A stretch of DNA of 18,862 bases from DAIDHK01 sp035510695 (GTDB lineage: Bacteria > Patescibacteriota > Microgenomatia > Levybacterales > UBA12049), in contig DATKGO010000053.1 of assembly GCA_035510695.1 (NCBI GenBank), forward strand, positions 1-18,862, read 5' to 3'. The notes under the pieces were generated by a model, which searched no databases, had not been told where the DNA came from, and saw nothing but the letters and a program-made list of their open reading frames with translations. How positions within the stretch are numbered: position 1 is the stretch's first letter; the number at the start of each line of letters is the position of its first letter. Positions 7,128 through 13,244 of this stretch are shown in pieces. The position numbers were made by a program, and so were the translations under genes.

Positions 7128-7152
7128 AATTGTAGAGACAAAAATTTGCCGC

Positions 7153-7425
7153 TTATAACTTTTCACTTTTTTGTCTCCCAGACTGAATTTTTTCTTCAGC
7201 TTGTTCTTCGCTTCTATTCGTTTTACTCTGCAATTCCTGCTTCTTTTCTTGTATACCTTCCCACGCCCGATGTACCTGTTCGCCTTTTTCATTCATCATT
7301 TGGCTTAATTTTTCACGTTTCTTTTTATCCGTTAAAACCACGGCAGTTACTCCGATTGCTGCTCCGGCTATAGCTGCCGCTAATGGATGCATTTCTCTCT
7401 TCTTTTTACCTAATTGAACATACAT
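7153..7425 (-). CDS. YtxH-like small membrane protein
   Basis: A 90-residue protein. Residues 13-32 (HPLAAAIAGAAIGVTAVVL) form one glycine/alanine-rich TM helix, followed by DKKKREKLSQMMNEKGEQV and a long charged helix rich in Glu, Lys and Gln. This is the layout of YtxH/gas-vesicle-like general stress proteins in Gram-positives, whose biochemical role is unknown. The start is ATG 7425, with a strong SD AAGGAGGTGAAAA 12 nt upstream (core complement 7438-7444). The gene lies between a 24-residue TM protein and the GT20 gene on the same strand, which links it to osmotic or general stress by context. Confidence 0.75.
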   Translation of the reverse strand: MYVQLGKKKREMHPLAAAIAGAAIGVTAVVLTDKKKREKLSQMMNEKGEQVHRAWEGIQEKKQELQSKTNRSEEQAEEKIQSGRQKSEKL

Positions 7426-7448
7426 ATTTTAATTTTCACCTCCTTAAT

Positions 7449-7523
7449 TCAAACATATCTTCCGCCAAGAATATACAACAAAAACCAAAGCACAGCCAAA
7501 ATAATTAGAAGCGCTACTAACAT
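7449..7523 (-). CDS. 24-residue single-TM micropeptide
   Basis: ATG 7523 opens a 24-codon frame ending TGA at 7451-7449. The product begins MLVALLIILAVLWFLLYILG and is almost wholly one TM helix with a short GGRYV tail. The stop lies only 4 nt before the SD of the YtxH-like gene, so translation of the two could be coupled. No SD precedes this ATG. Small LW...LGG membrane peptides are common in stress operons, but I cannot name a family. The length and hydrophobic pattern make a chance frame less likely. Confidence 0.5.
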   Translation of the reverse strand: MLVALLIILAVLWFLLYILGGRYV

Positions 7524-7599
7524 GAATTAAGAGTTTAAATCTTATCCGCACGAAGTGAATCAAAAAAAGGTAAGCATTTAGTAAGATCGGATGAGATTT

Positions 7600-8751
7600 T
7601 TATACCGCACCCAAAATTAGCTTATATACTCTTTCATACTCATCTACCATTTTTTCTACTGTAAATTTTTCCTGTACTAATTTGCGGCAGTTATAACGCA
7701 TCTTTAAATATTGTTCATCCGACGCTGCATAAATTCGGTCAACCGCTTCAGAAAGCCCTTCAATGCCGGTTTTTTTAATGATCCAATCTCCGCGGATATC
7801 ATCATCAGACGGATTGACTAATAAACCTGTTTCTCCATCTTTTATAATTTCCGGTACTGCTCCGCGAGCATAAGCAATAACCGGTAGACCGCAACTCATA
7901 GCTTCAATCAGTGTCATTCCAAACGGCTCTTCCCTCTCCACCGGAAATAGAAGCGCTTTTGCATTCTGCAAAAGCGCTATTTTTTCTTTTCCATCCACCA
8001 GTCCAATATATTCAATACCCGAACCTAGCTGCGGTTTTATCTCTTTTTCCCAATAATCTTTAACATCTAAATAATCATTCTGAGAGGCATGAGGTAAATT
8101 TGTCGCGATCTTTAAATTTATTCCAAATTTTTTCGCCAAACTAATCGTAGTATGAATTCCTTTATAACGTTTTAACCTGCCAATATATAACCAATAATTA
8201 TTTTCAGGTTTCTCTTTAAACATATAAAAATCAGGATCAACCCCGTTATAAACCGTGGAAACATAATTAAGTTGTGGAACTATCTTGCGCTGTTGATTGG
8301 AAATAGAAATAAAATTTTGCTCTTTATTCTGCTGATAAAGATAATAATCGGCTTTTATTTCCTTTGAATAAATTGCATGATGCAAAGTATGAACGGTAGG
8401 CGTTTTAGTAATCTGCGGAAAAAGCAAACCGAAAGGAAGCAAATGATTATGGATAATATCAAAATCTTTATGCCTTCTATATCCTTCCGAAAGATTTAGT
8501 AATTCAAACATTTCATTTATTCTCGTATCCGAGGATTTAATATCCATAACTTGCTTGTCAATAATACTGACAAGTTTTGTCGATACGTGTGAATCCTTTG
8601 AAGCAAAAAGTGTAACGTCGTGACCTTTCTTTTTTAACAACTGTGCCAGATGATAAACGATATACTGCTGGGAACCGTACCCAAATCCTTTAGGTGGAAT
8701 ACTTATCCAAAGAGAGCCGATAATGCCAATTCTTAACTTTTTTACATCCAT
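7600..8751 (-). CDS. GT4-family glycosyltransferase
   Basis: A 383-residue retaining glycosyltransferase of GT-B fold, family GT4. The N-terminal domain begins LRIGIIGSLWISIPPKGFGY, the (P)PxGYG pattern of one GT4 subgroup, with KKKGHDVTLFAS at 40-51. The donor domain starts near 185 with YIGRLKRYKGI (phosphate-binding Arg/Lys) and has the E-x7-E motif in EREEPFGMTLIEAMSCGLPV (Glu275 and Glu283). No TM or signal peptide, so cytosolic. Acceptor and product cannot be told from sequence. GT4 enzymes of this type often sit near GDE-like glycoside hydrolases and trehalose-type enzymes, as here. The gene follows a rho-independent terminator and so is transcribed separately from the GlsB-like gene. 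Confidence 0.88.
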   Translation of the reverse strand: MDVKKLRIGIIGSLWISIPPKGFGYGSQQYIVYHLAQLLKKKGHDVTLFASKDSHVSTKLVSIIDKQVMDIKSSDTRINEMFELLNLSEGYRRHKDFDIIHNHLLPFGLLFPQITKTPTVHTLHHAIYSKEIKADYYLYQQNKEQNFISISNQQRKIVPQLNYVSTVYNGVDPDFYMFKEKPENNYWLYIGRLKRYKGIHTTISLAKKFGINLKIATNLPHASQNDYLDVKDYWEKEIKPQLGSGIEYIGLVDGKEKIALLQNAKALLFPVEREEPFGMTLIEAMSCGLPVIAYARGAVPEIIKDGETGLLVNPSDDDIRGDWIIKKTGIEGLSEAVDRIYAASDEQYLKMRYNCRKLVQEKFTVEKMVDEYERVYKLILGAV

Positions 8752-8763
8752 AATATTACAACG

Positions 8764-8796
8764 AAAAAAGGACTGTGTACTGCCTAAACACAGCCC
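8764..8796 (-). terminator. Rho-independent terminator of the GlsB/YeaQ-like gene
   Basis: On the minus strand a 9-bp stem GGGCTGTGT / ACACAGTCC (complement 8788-8796 and 8770-8778, one G-U pair) with a 9-nt loop is followed by TTTTTT (complement 8764-8769). It lies 30 nt after the stop of the gene at 8826-9077. Confidence 0.85.
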
Positions 8797-8825
8797 TTTT
8801 CCCTTTCACAACATAAACTTAAATA

Positions 8826-9077
8826 TTATCTGTAAGTAATTGCTCTACCTATATAGATCAATAATATTGCACCGATAATAGCCACAAGTGCGCTATATAA
8901 ATTAAACCCTGTCACGCCGGACTGTCCAATTAAATTCATAAAAAGTCCGCCGACAATAGCACCTGCTACACCAAGAATCAAATCTGTTAAAAGGCCATGA
9001 CTATAATTTGTTTTGGTTACAACTGATGCAATCCAACCGGCTATCAAACCAAGAACTATCCATGCAAGAACCGTCAT
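8826..9077 (-). CDS. GlsB/YeaQ/YmgE-family stress membrane protein
   Basis: An 83-residue, very hydrophobic protein of the transglycosylase-associated family (PF04226). It has the family pattern ILGVAGAIVGG in the middle, an N-terminal TM (LAWIVLGLIAGWIASVVT), and a C-terminal TM (ALVAIIGAILLIYIGRAI), three helices in all. Members are induced by general, acid or envelope stress; their mechanism is unresolved. ATG 9077 is preceded at 12 nt by the strong SD AAGGAGGTGAAAA, identical to that of the YtxH-like gene. It is transcribed alone, ending at the terminator 8764-8796. Confidence 0.9.
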   Translation of the reverse strand: MTVLAWIVLGLIAGWIASVVTKTNYSHGLLTDLILGVAGAIVGGLFMNLIGQSGVTGFNLYSALVAIIGAILLIYIGRAITYR

Positions 9078-9151
9078 ATGTTACTTTTCACCTCCTTCAA
9101 ACAATTCACTGTACCAGTGTAAGCCTCATCAACGAAAAGGAGATAAAAACG

Positions 9152-9169
9152 GGGTAAGGATAGGGTAAG
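9152..9169 (-). promoter_or_regulatory. Direct repeat CTTACCC x2 at 11-bp pitch upstream of the GlsB-like gene
   Basis: Minus strand copies of CTTACCC lie at complement 9163-9169 and 9152-9158, start to start 11 bp. This pitch is typical for paired half-sites of OmpR-type response regulators, but no such regulator is in the window. The site is about 75-92 nt upstream of ATG 9077. A CACTG-TAC-CAGTG inverted repeat (9107-9119) lies between it and the SD. No clear -35/-10 pair is seen. Confidence 0.3.
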
Positions 9170-9173
9170 AAAC

Positions 9174-9206
9174 GAAAATTTTCAATTTTCAATCAATTCC
9201 CAATTA
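9174..9206. repeat. CAAT-rich low-complexity tract
   Basis: A run of TTTTCAA, TTTCAAT, CAATTCCCAAT units at about 7-8 bp pitch. A similar tract occurs at 15019-15058. No gene or promoter is recognisable in it. Confidence 0.35.
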
Positions 9207-9231
9207 TTTAATGATCAAACATAAAATAAGA

Positions 9232-9357
9232 GCGAAGTGTTTCACTTTCGCAGAGCGGACTGCGCGAAACGCAGGAGCTCGCCTGCAAATTGCAGAGCAA
9301 TTTGACAGGGGCGTACAGAGAGGCGTAGTCCGGATTCAAGAAAATGGAATGCTTCGC
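9232..9357. repeat. GC-richer multi-hairpin element in the gap between GDE-like and GlsB-like genes
   Basis: Nested inverted repeats fill 126 bp. The outer stem is GCGAAG (9232-9237) with CTTCGC (9352-9357), or alternatively a local hairpin GCGAAGTG / CACTTTCGC (9232-9251). The next stem is CGGACT (9256-9261) with AGTCCG (9327-9332). Inside are GCAGG/CCTGC (9271-9275 and 9282-9286) and a perfect 8-bp hairpin CAAATTGC-AGA-GCAATTTG (9286-9304). It has no protein-like frame of note and no tRNA features. It could be a mobile palindromic repeat, a structured RNA, or the 3' end structure of the GDE-like transcript. Confidence 0.5.
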
Positions 9358-9363
9358 GATATT

Positions 9364-10659
9364 TCAACTAGACAATTCGTCGAAAGCTGCGGCTGCAGAC
9401 CAGGCCTGAATACTACAGCTCGTCTGATCATTGTTTTTGAATGGCAAATAGTTACCATTTTGTTCAATATATAATTCAATTGGCATTTGGAAATAAAGCA
9501 GCGGTTCTAACATGGCTTGATGCAATTTAGTAGCCTTTTCTTCAAAACCAAAATTTTGCAAACCTTCAATAATCAATCCATTTAACATAGGCCAAAAACT
9601 TCCGTTATGATAAGACGATTCGGAAGCACTAAAAGTCGGAGATTCTTCACTCATCGTTCTAATACCCGCGTTTGGAACAAACATATCCGGCAGAAATGCC
9701 CGTTCAACCAGTTGTCCCAAATATTTTTCATCAATTATGCATTCTTTCTTTCCATCATGAGAAAAAGCAGCCCATAAACATATTAAAGGATTTGCGGTAA
9801 TTGTGGATATTTTTTCTTTTCGTCCGTTTAAAGCTTGCGCGGCAAACCACAGTCCTTTATTTTTTAATAAATATAAATCATTAAATCGCTCTTTTAATTT
9901 TTGAGCCTGAAAATGAAGTTTTTGACCAAAAATTACATTATTAATTCCCATAGAATTATTCATATAAAAATCTGCCCAAATCGTCAGCGCCAGCCAGGCA
10001 ATTCCTTGTACTTCTACCGGAGCAATCGGATACGGAGGTAATTTACCAAATATATTAGTCAGCGATTCATAAGAATCGGTCCAGGATTGCACTGACAATC
10101 CGCCATGGCTTCGCGCCTTTGGCAGTTCATACTCGAGTAATATATCTTTATCCATATCTCCATAAGTAATCAGCCAGTTAAGACCGCTTTCTACACTTGG
10201 CAAAACCGACAAGACAAATTCATTATCGCCGCTCACCTGCCAATATTTATAAATGGCAATTAAAGCCAGCGGCGTGGCATCAATGCTGTCGTAGTTTCGC
10301 AGTTTATTATCCGGATAAACATACCAAGGAACTGGGAGATTAACCGTTAATCTTTCATAATTCGCGACTCTATACTCATGAATAAATTTACCCGGCTGTT
10401 CACCGCTTTCAATATTACTTTCCTTCCCTTGCAGCTCAACGTGTTTTAGTAAACTTCGTTTGCAAATTGCCAAAAGCTGTTCATCCGGTTGTCTTTCAAT
10501 GGCATGAAGAATTTTAAGAATAGTAATAAAACTGTCTCTCCCAAAAATACAACCATATACTTCGTTCTTTCCTGAAGCATTAATTCCTTCTGCGTGAGAT
10601 AATTCAATTAAATAGTTATAAAATTTGGTGCGTAAATCTTCATAATTCATAGGCAGCAT
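9364..10659 (-). CDS. GDE/amylo-alpha-1,6-glucosidase-like glycoside hydrolase
   Basis: A 431-residue protein with an (alpha/alpha)6-barrel catalytic domain like the C-terminal domain of glycogen-debranching enzymes (GDE_C) and related GH15/GH63 folds. Visible motifs are YGCIFGRDSF near residue 40, YDSIDATPLALIAIY (substrate-facing Asp), SWTDSYES, APVEVQGIAWLAL and SYHNGSFWPMLNG. The N-terminal domain of classical debranching enzymes is absent, so it is a stand-alone barrel. Likely substrates are alpha-glucosides or glucosyl-osmolytes; this is not settled by sequence. ATG 10659 is preferred over an upstream TTG, since TTGACA-N16-GATACT ends 7 nt before it. It diverges from sodA and lies upstream of the GT4/GT20 block on the same strand. 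Confidence 0.82.
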   Translation of the reverse strand: MLPMNYEDLRTKFYNYLIELSHAEGINASGKNEVYGCIFGRDSFITILKILHAIERQPDEQLLAICKRSLLKHVELQGKESNIESGEQPGKFIHEYRVANYERLTVNLPVPWYVYPDNKLRNYDSIDATPLALIAIYKYWQVSGDNEFVLSVLPSVESGLNWLITYGDMDKDILLEYELPKARSHGGLSVQSWTDSYESLTNIFGKLPPYPIAPVEVQGIAWLALTIWADFYMNNSMGINNVIFGQKLHFQAQKLKERFNDLYLLKNKGLWFAAQALNGRKEKISTITANPLICLWAAFSHDGKKECIIDEKYLGQLVERAFLPDMFVPNAGIRTMSEESPTFSASESSYHNGSFWPMLNGLIIEGLQNFGFEEKATKLHQAMLEPLLYFQMPIELYIEQNGNYLPFKNNDQTSCSIQAWSAAAAFDELSS

Positions 10660-10666
10660 CAATCAA

Positions 10667-10694
10667 AGTATCATTCGCGAAGAAAGCTTGTCAA
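10667..10694 (-). promoter_or_regulatory. Promoter of the GDE-like gene, predicted leaderless
   Basis: Minus strand -35 TTGACA (complement 10689-10694), 16-bp spacer, -10 GATACT (complement 10667-10672), then 7 nt to ATG 10659. No SD. Confidence 0.55.
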
Positions 10695-10703
10695 GCTTGA
10701 CAA
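10688..10703. promoter_or_regulatory. Perfect 16-bp palindrome between the GDE-like gene and sodA
   Basis: TTGTCAAGCTTGACAA is fully self-complementary. It carries the -35 of the GDE-like gene on one strand and a second TTGACA facing sodA on the other. It is 20 bp upstream of the sodA -35. A shared operator is possible; a chance result of two back-to-back -35 boxes is the alternative. Confidence 0.4.
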
Positions 10704-10722
10704 TTTCTTACTGAATTCTTGC

Positions 10723-10750
10723 TTGCATTTATCTTGTTCTAAAGTATAAT
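10723..10750 (+). promoter_or_regulatory. sodA promoter, predicted leaderless
   Basis: -35 TTGCAT (10723-10728), 16-bp spacer, perfect -10 TATAAT (10745-10750), then 7 nt to ATG 10758. There is no SD. Confidence 0.7.
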
Positions 10751-10757
10751 AAAAGCT

Positions 10758-11363
10758 ATGTTTACGCTTCCTGAGTTGCCTTATGCATATGACGCGTTGG
10801 CTCCGTATATCAGCGCGGATATTCAACATTTACACCATAGCGGACATCATGCAGCTTATGTCAAAAATTTAAATGCCGCTTTGGAAAAACATCCGGATTG
10901 GCAAAATAAATCAATTGAAGAAATTATCACCTCTCTTGATAAACTGCCGGAGGATATAAAAACAGCGGTACGTAATAATGGCGGCGGCCATTATAATCAT
11001 TCTATGTTTTGGCTGATGATGTCACCCAAGGGCGGCGGAGAACCGACCGGTACATTACTAGACAAAATTCAACATGATTTTGGAGAATTTAAAACTTTTC
11101 AGGAGCAATTTACTCAAGGAGCAATTAAAGTGTTCGGCTCGGGCTGGCAATGGTTGGTGGAAGACAACGGGACACTTAAATTAATGTCAACGCCAAACCA
11201 AGATTCACCGTTAAGTCAAGGTAAAATTCCGCTGCTTGGTTTAGACGTGTGGGAACACGCCTATTATCTGCAATATTACAATAAGCGGCCGGATTATGTG
11301 ACTGCTTGGTGGAATTTGGTCAATTGGGACGACGTCTCCCGCCGCTTAGATCAGGCAAAATAA
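10758..11363 (+). CDS. sodA: Superoxide dismutase, Mn-type of the Fe/Mn family
   Basis: A 201-residue Fe/Mn superoxide dismutase, which converts superoxide to oxygen and peroxide in the cytosol. The metal ligands are His26 (HHSGHHAAYV), His81 (NNGGGHYNHSMFW), Asp163 and His167 (LDVWEHAYYLQY). The Gly-Gly-Gly before HYNH together with Gln148 in TPNQDSPL is the Mn-type signature; Fe-type enzymes have Gln in the first place and Ala in the second, so Mn or cambialistic use is expected. Length and all motifs are complete. It has its own promoter with the -10 seven nt before the ATG. The neighbouring msrA, VIT1-family transporter and HxlR regulator fit an oxidative-stress setting. Confidence 0.95.
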   Translation: MFTLPELPYAYDALAPYISADIQHLHHSGHHAAYVKNLNAALEKHPDWQNKSIEEIITSLDKLPEDIKTAVRNNGGGHYNHSMFWLMMSPKGGGEPTGTLLDKIQHDFGEFKTFQEQFTQGAIKVFGSGWQWLVEDNGTLKLMSTPNQDSPLSQGKIPLLGLDVWEHAYYLQYYNKRPDYVTAWWNLVNWDDVSRRLDQAK

Positions 11364-11448
11364 TTCTACATTTTCCCTTAATTTTTTCTTGCAAAAGTCT
11401 TACCCTGCTCTATCGCTCTACTATTGAAATTAATTGATACTAAACATT

Positions 11449-11697
11449 ATGCAGTTGCAAAATACTTTTTTCTTCGTGGCAATCGTTTTCATGATTGTTC
11501 AAATTGCCTTATTTATTGGCATCATTGTTTTTTTAATCTATTTAACCAGCGAAATAAAACGTTTCTTCAAAATGATTGAGACACAAGTAATAAATGTTCA
11601 AGAATTTATCAATCATCCGCAAGTCTTAGCTTCCAATGTGGGCTCATTTATTGTTCAACAAGCTATAAGCAAACTCCGAAGCTATTTCCACTTTTAG
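11449..11697 (+). CDS. Small single-TM protein, unknown function
   Basis: An 82-residue protein with one TM helix at about residues 8-33 (FVAIVFMIVQIALFIGIIVF) and a cytoplasmic-type tail containing amphipathic helices (SEIKRFFKMIETQVINVQEF). The layout resembles DUF948-like or YtxH-like small membrane proteins, but I cannot assign a family. ATG 11449 is chosen over the upstream TTG 11434: GATACT at 11436-11441 ends 7 nt before it, as in other predicted leaderless genes here. No SD. It follows sodA by 85 nt and may be read through from it. Confidence 0.7.
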   Translation: MQLQNTFFFVAIVFMIVQIALFIGIIVFLIYLTSEIKRFFKMIETQVINVQEFINHPQVLASNVGSFIVQQAISKLRSYFHF

Positions 11698-11703
11698 TAT
11701 CTG

Positions 11704-11738
11704 CGAATTGCTACAAATTAAATCGAATTCGTACAAAT
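11704..11738. repeat. Two 15-bp direct repeats, CGAATT..TACAAAT
   Basis: CGAATTGCTACAAAT (11704-11718) and CGAATTCGTACAAAT (11724-11738) differ at 2 of 15 positions and lie at 20-bp pitch, just after the stop of the small TM gene. Their role is unknown. Confidence 0.35.
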
Positions 11739-11743
11739 ATCAT

Positions 11744-11903
11744 GAAGAAGTTTGGAGAACTTTCAGGTGAACTGAACGCAGACTAAATAAAAGTTTCCAA
11801 TTCAATTAAACATTGTTGGCAGCGTTCATTTAGCGAGCGGCAATTGGTTGAAGATTTAACTGAATTTGAGCGAGCGTCACCTGAAACGTGCGACAAACTC
11901 CTC
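11744..11903. repeat. Inverted-repeat element in the gap before the MurF-like gene
   Basis: A perfect 10-bp stem TTTCAGGTGA (11761-11770) with TCACCTGAAA (11877-11886) is flanked outward by GTTTG-type arms (11750-11754 with 11894-11898) and encloses TGAACGC (11773-11779) with GCGTTCA (11822-11828). AGCGAGCG is repeated at 11832-11839 and 11869-11876. A plus-strand frame 11787-11921 is open for 44 codons but has no start codon. It could be a MITE-like repeat, a decayed gene or a structured leader. Confidence 0.45.
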
Positions 11904-11931
11904 CTCTTTCAGATAATTTAACAATTATTGT

Positions 11932-11960
11932 TTGCTTCTTAAAGCAGAGGCGTATAAAAT
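11932..11960 (+). promoter_or_regulatory. Promoter of the MurF-like/ddl operon, predicted leaderless
   Basis: -35 TTGCTT (11932-11937), 17-bp spacer, -10 TAAAAT (11955-11960; overlapping TATAAA 11953-11958), then 6 nt to ATG 11967. GAGGC before the ATG is at most a weak SD. Confidence 0.55.
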
Positions 11961-11966
11961 AGAGGC

Positions 11967-13244
11967 ATGCTAAAATCTCTTAAACAATGGTTATACTTCC
12001 CCTTAGCTTCATATTTCCGCTTTTTCGCCCAAATCCAATTAGCTTTGTGGAAACCACGGATAATTGTCATCACAGGCTCCAGCGGTAAAACGACTTTACT
12101 GCATCTGGTAGAATCACAGCTTGGTAAAGAAGCCAGATATTCCCACCACGCCAATAGCGCCTACGGCATTTGCTTTGATATTTTAGGCTTAAAAATTATA
12201 GATTTTACTTTTGTGGAATGGTTATCACTTTTTCTTTTAGCACCTCTCAAGGCCTTCAAAAAACCATTCCTAGAAAAAATATATATCGTTGAAGCCGATT
12301 GTGATAGACCAGGTGAGGGCAAATTCTTATCCACATTACTTCATCCCGAAGTAACTTTATGGTTAAATGCCACCAGAACTCACAGCTTAAATTTTGATAA
12401 TCTAGTTAAACAAAAAAAGTTTACCGATGTTAACGAAGCGATTGCCTTTGAATTTGGATACTTTATTGAAAATTGCAAAGATTTGGCCATCGTTAATTCA
12501 GATTCCCATGAAATTGTTAACCAATTATCCAGAACAAGAGCCAAAATTGAAAAAATCAATAAAAGTCAGCTTCAAAAATATCAAATTACAAAAGATGAAA
12601 CAGAATTCATCATCAATAAACAAAAATACGGATTTAAATGCATGCTTCCCGAAGACGTATTTTATTCACTGGCAATGTGTATCTCTTTAGCTAAATTCAT
12701 GGATAGAAAAATTGATAATTCATTTGCGGATTTCAAAATTCCACCCGGCAGAAGCTCTATTTTCAAAGGCGTTAAAAATACCACTCTTATTGACAGTACA
12801 TACAATGCCAACCTTTCATCCATGTCTACTGTTTTAGCCATGTTTGATAAACTCCCTGGGAATAATAAATGGCTTATTTTAGGTGACATGCTTGAGCAAG
12901 GAAATCAAGAAAAGCAAGAACATGAAAAACTTGCTGAAATAATCTCAGGTCTGAAAGTAAAAAAAATTATTTTATTTGGCAAAGCCATGTTAACCTATAC
13001 ATATCCCAAGCTAAAAGAAAAACCACAAACAAAAACCATAGTTGAAACCTTCACTTCGCTAACAGATATCCTTAATTATTTAACTGCAAACATAAAAGGC
13101 CAAGAAATTTTATTATTTAAAGGCAGTAAAAGTATTCCGCTGGAAGGAATTATTGAACATTTATTGGAAAATAAAAAAGATTTGCCATTTCTTTGCAAAC
13201 GTGAGAAGATTTGGCAATTAAGAAGGACTCAGGCAGGATTATGA
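11967..13244 (+). CDS. MurF-like Mur ligase lacking the N-terminal UDP-binding domain
   Basis: A 425-residue ATP-dependent Mur ligase. The P-loop VITGSSGKTT is at residues 34-43, unusually close to the start; normal MurF has about 100 residues before it for the UDP-MurNAc moiety. Residues 1-30 instead form a hydrophobic or amphipathic segment (WLYFPLASYFRFFAQIQLALW), perhaps membrane-associating. The central domain shows NSAYGICFDILG and EADCDRPGEGKF, as in MurF (N...G and E.G..R.GEI). The C-terminal domain has TTLIDSTYNAN and WLILGDMLEQG, both MurF hallmarks. It overlaps ddl by 4 nt (ATGA), so its substrate is likely linked to D-Ala-D-Ala and cell-wall building. It may be a MurF variant or a related ligase; a canonical MurF might exist elsewhere. 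Confidence 0.8.
   Translation: MLKSLKQWLYFPLASYFRFFAQIQLALWKPRIIVITGSSGKTTLLHLVESQLGKEARYSHHANSAYGICFDILGLKIIDFTFVEWLSLFLLAPLKAFKKPFLEKIYIVEADCDRPGEGKFLSTLLHPEVTLWLNATRTHSLNFDNLVKQKKFTDVNEAIAFEFGYFIENCKDLAIVNSDSHEIVNQLSRTRAKIEKINKSQLQKYQITKDETEFIINKQKYGFKCMLPEDVFYSLAMCISLAKFMDRKIDNSFADFKIPPGRSSIFKGVKNTTLIDSTYNANLSSMSTVLAMFDKLPGNNKWLILGDMLEQGNQEKQEHEKLAEIISGLKVKKIILFGKAMLTYTYPKLKEKPQTKTIVETFTSLTDILNYLTANIKGQEILLFKGSKSIPLEGIIEHLLENKKDLPFLCKREKIWQLRRTQAGL

Noticed and set aside
7128..7292. Upstream extension of the GT20 synthase to 7292
   Set aside because: It would overlap most of the YtxH-like gene and is an unusual Lys/Arg-rich stretch; family alignment begins near MTYTDLQQFL at 7127.
9232..9332. 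tRNA or tmRNA gene in the cloverleaf-like region
   Set aside because: No T-loop GTTCRANNC, no CCA-adjacent acceptor stem of 7 bp, and stem lengths do not fit.
9211..9474. 87-codon plus-strand frame across the hairpin element
   Set aside because: It runs into the antisense of the GDE-like gene and crosses strong inverted repeats; no family-like pattern.
11787..11921. 44-codon plus-strand open frame before the MurF-like gene
   Set aside because: No ATG, GTG or TTG start with an SD, and it overlaps the inverted-repeat element; kept only as a possible remnant.
13241..13244. Alternative genetic code (UGA as Gly) as in Gracilibacteria
   Set aside because: TGA ends the MurF-like, HxlR-type and other genes at family-consistent positions, and conserved Gly residues use GGN codons.
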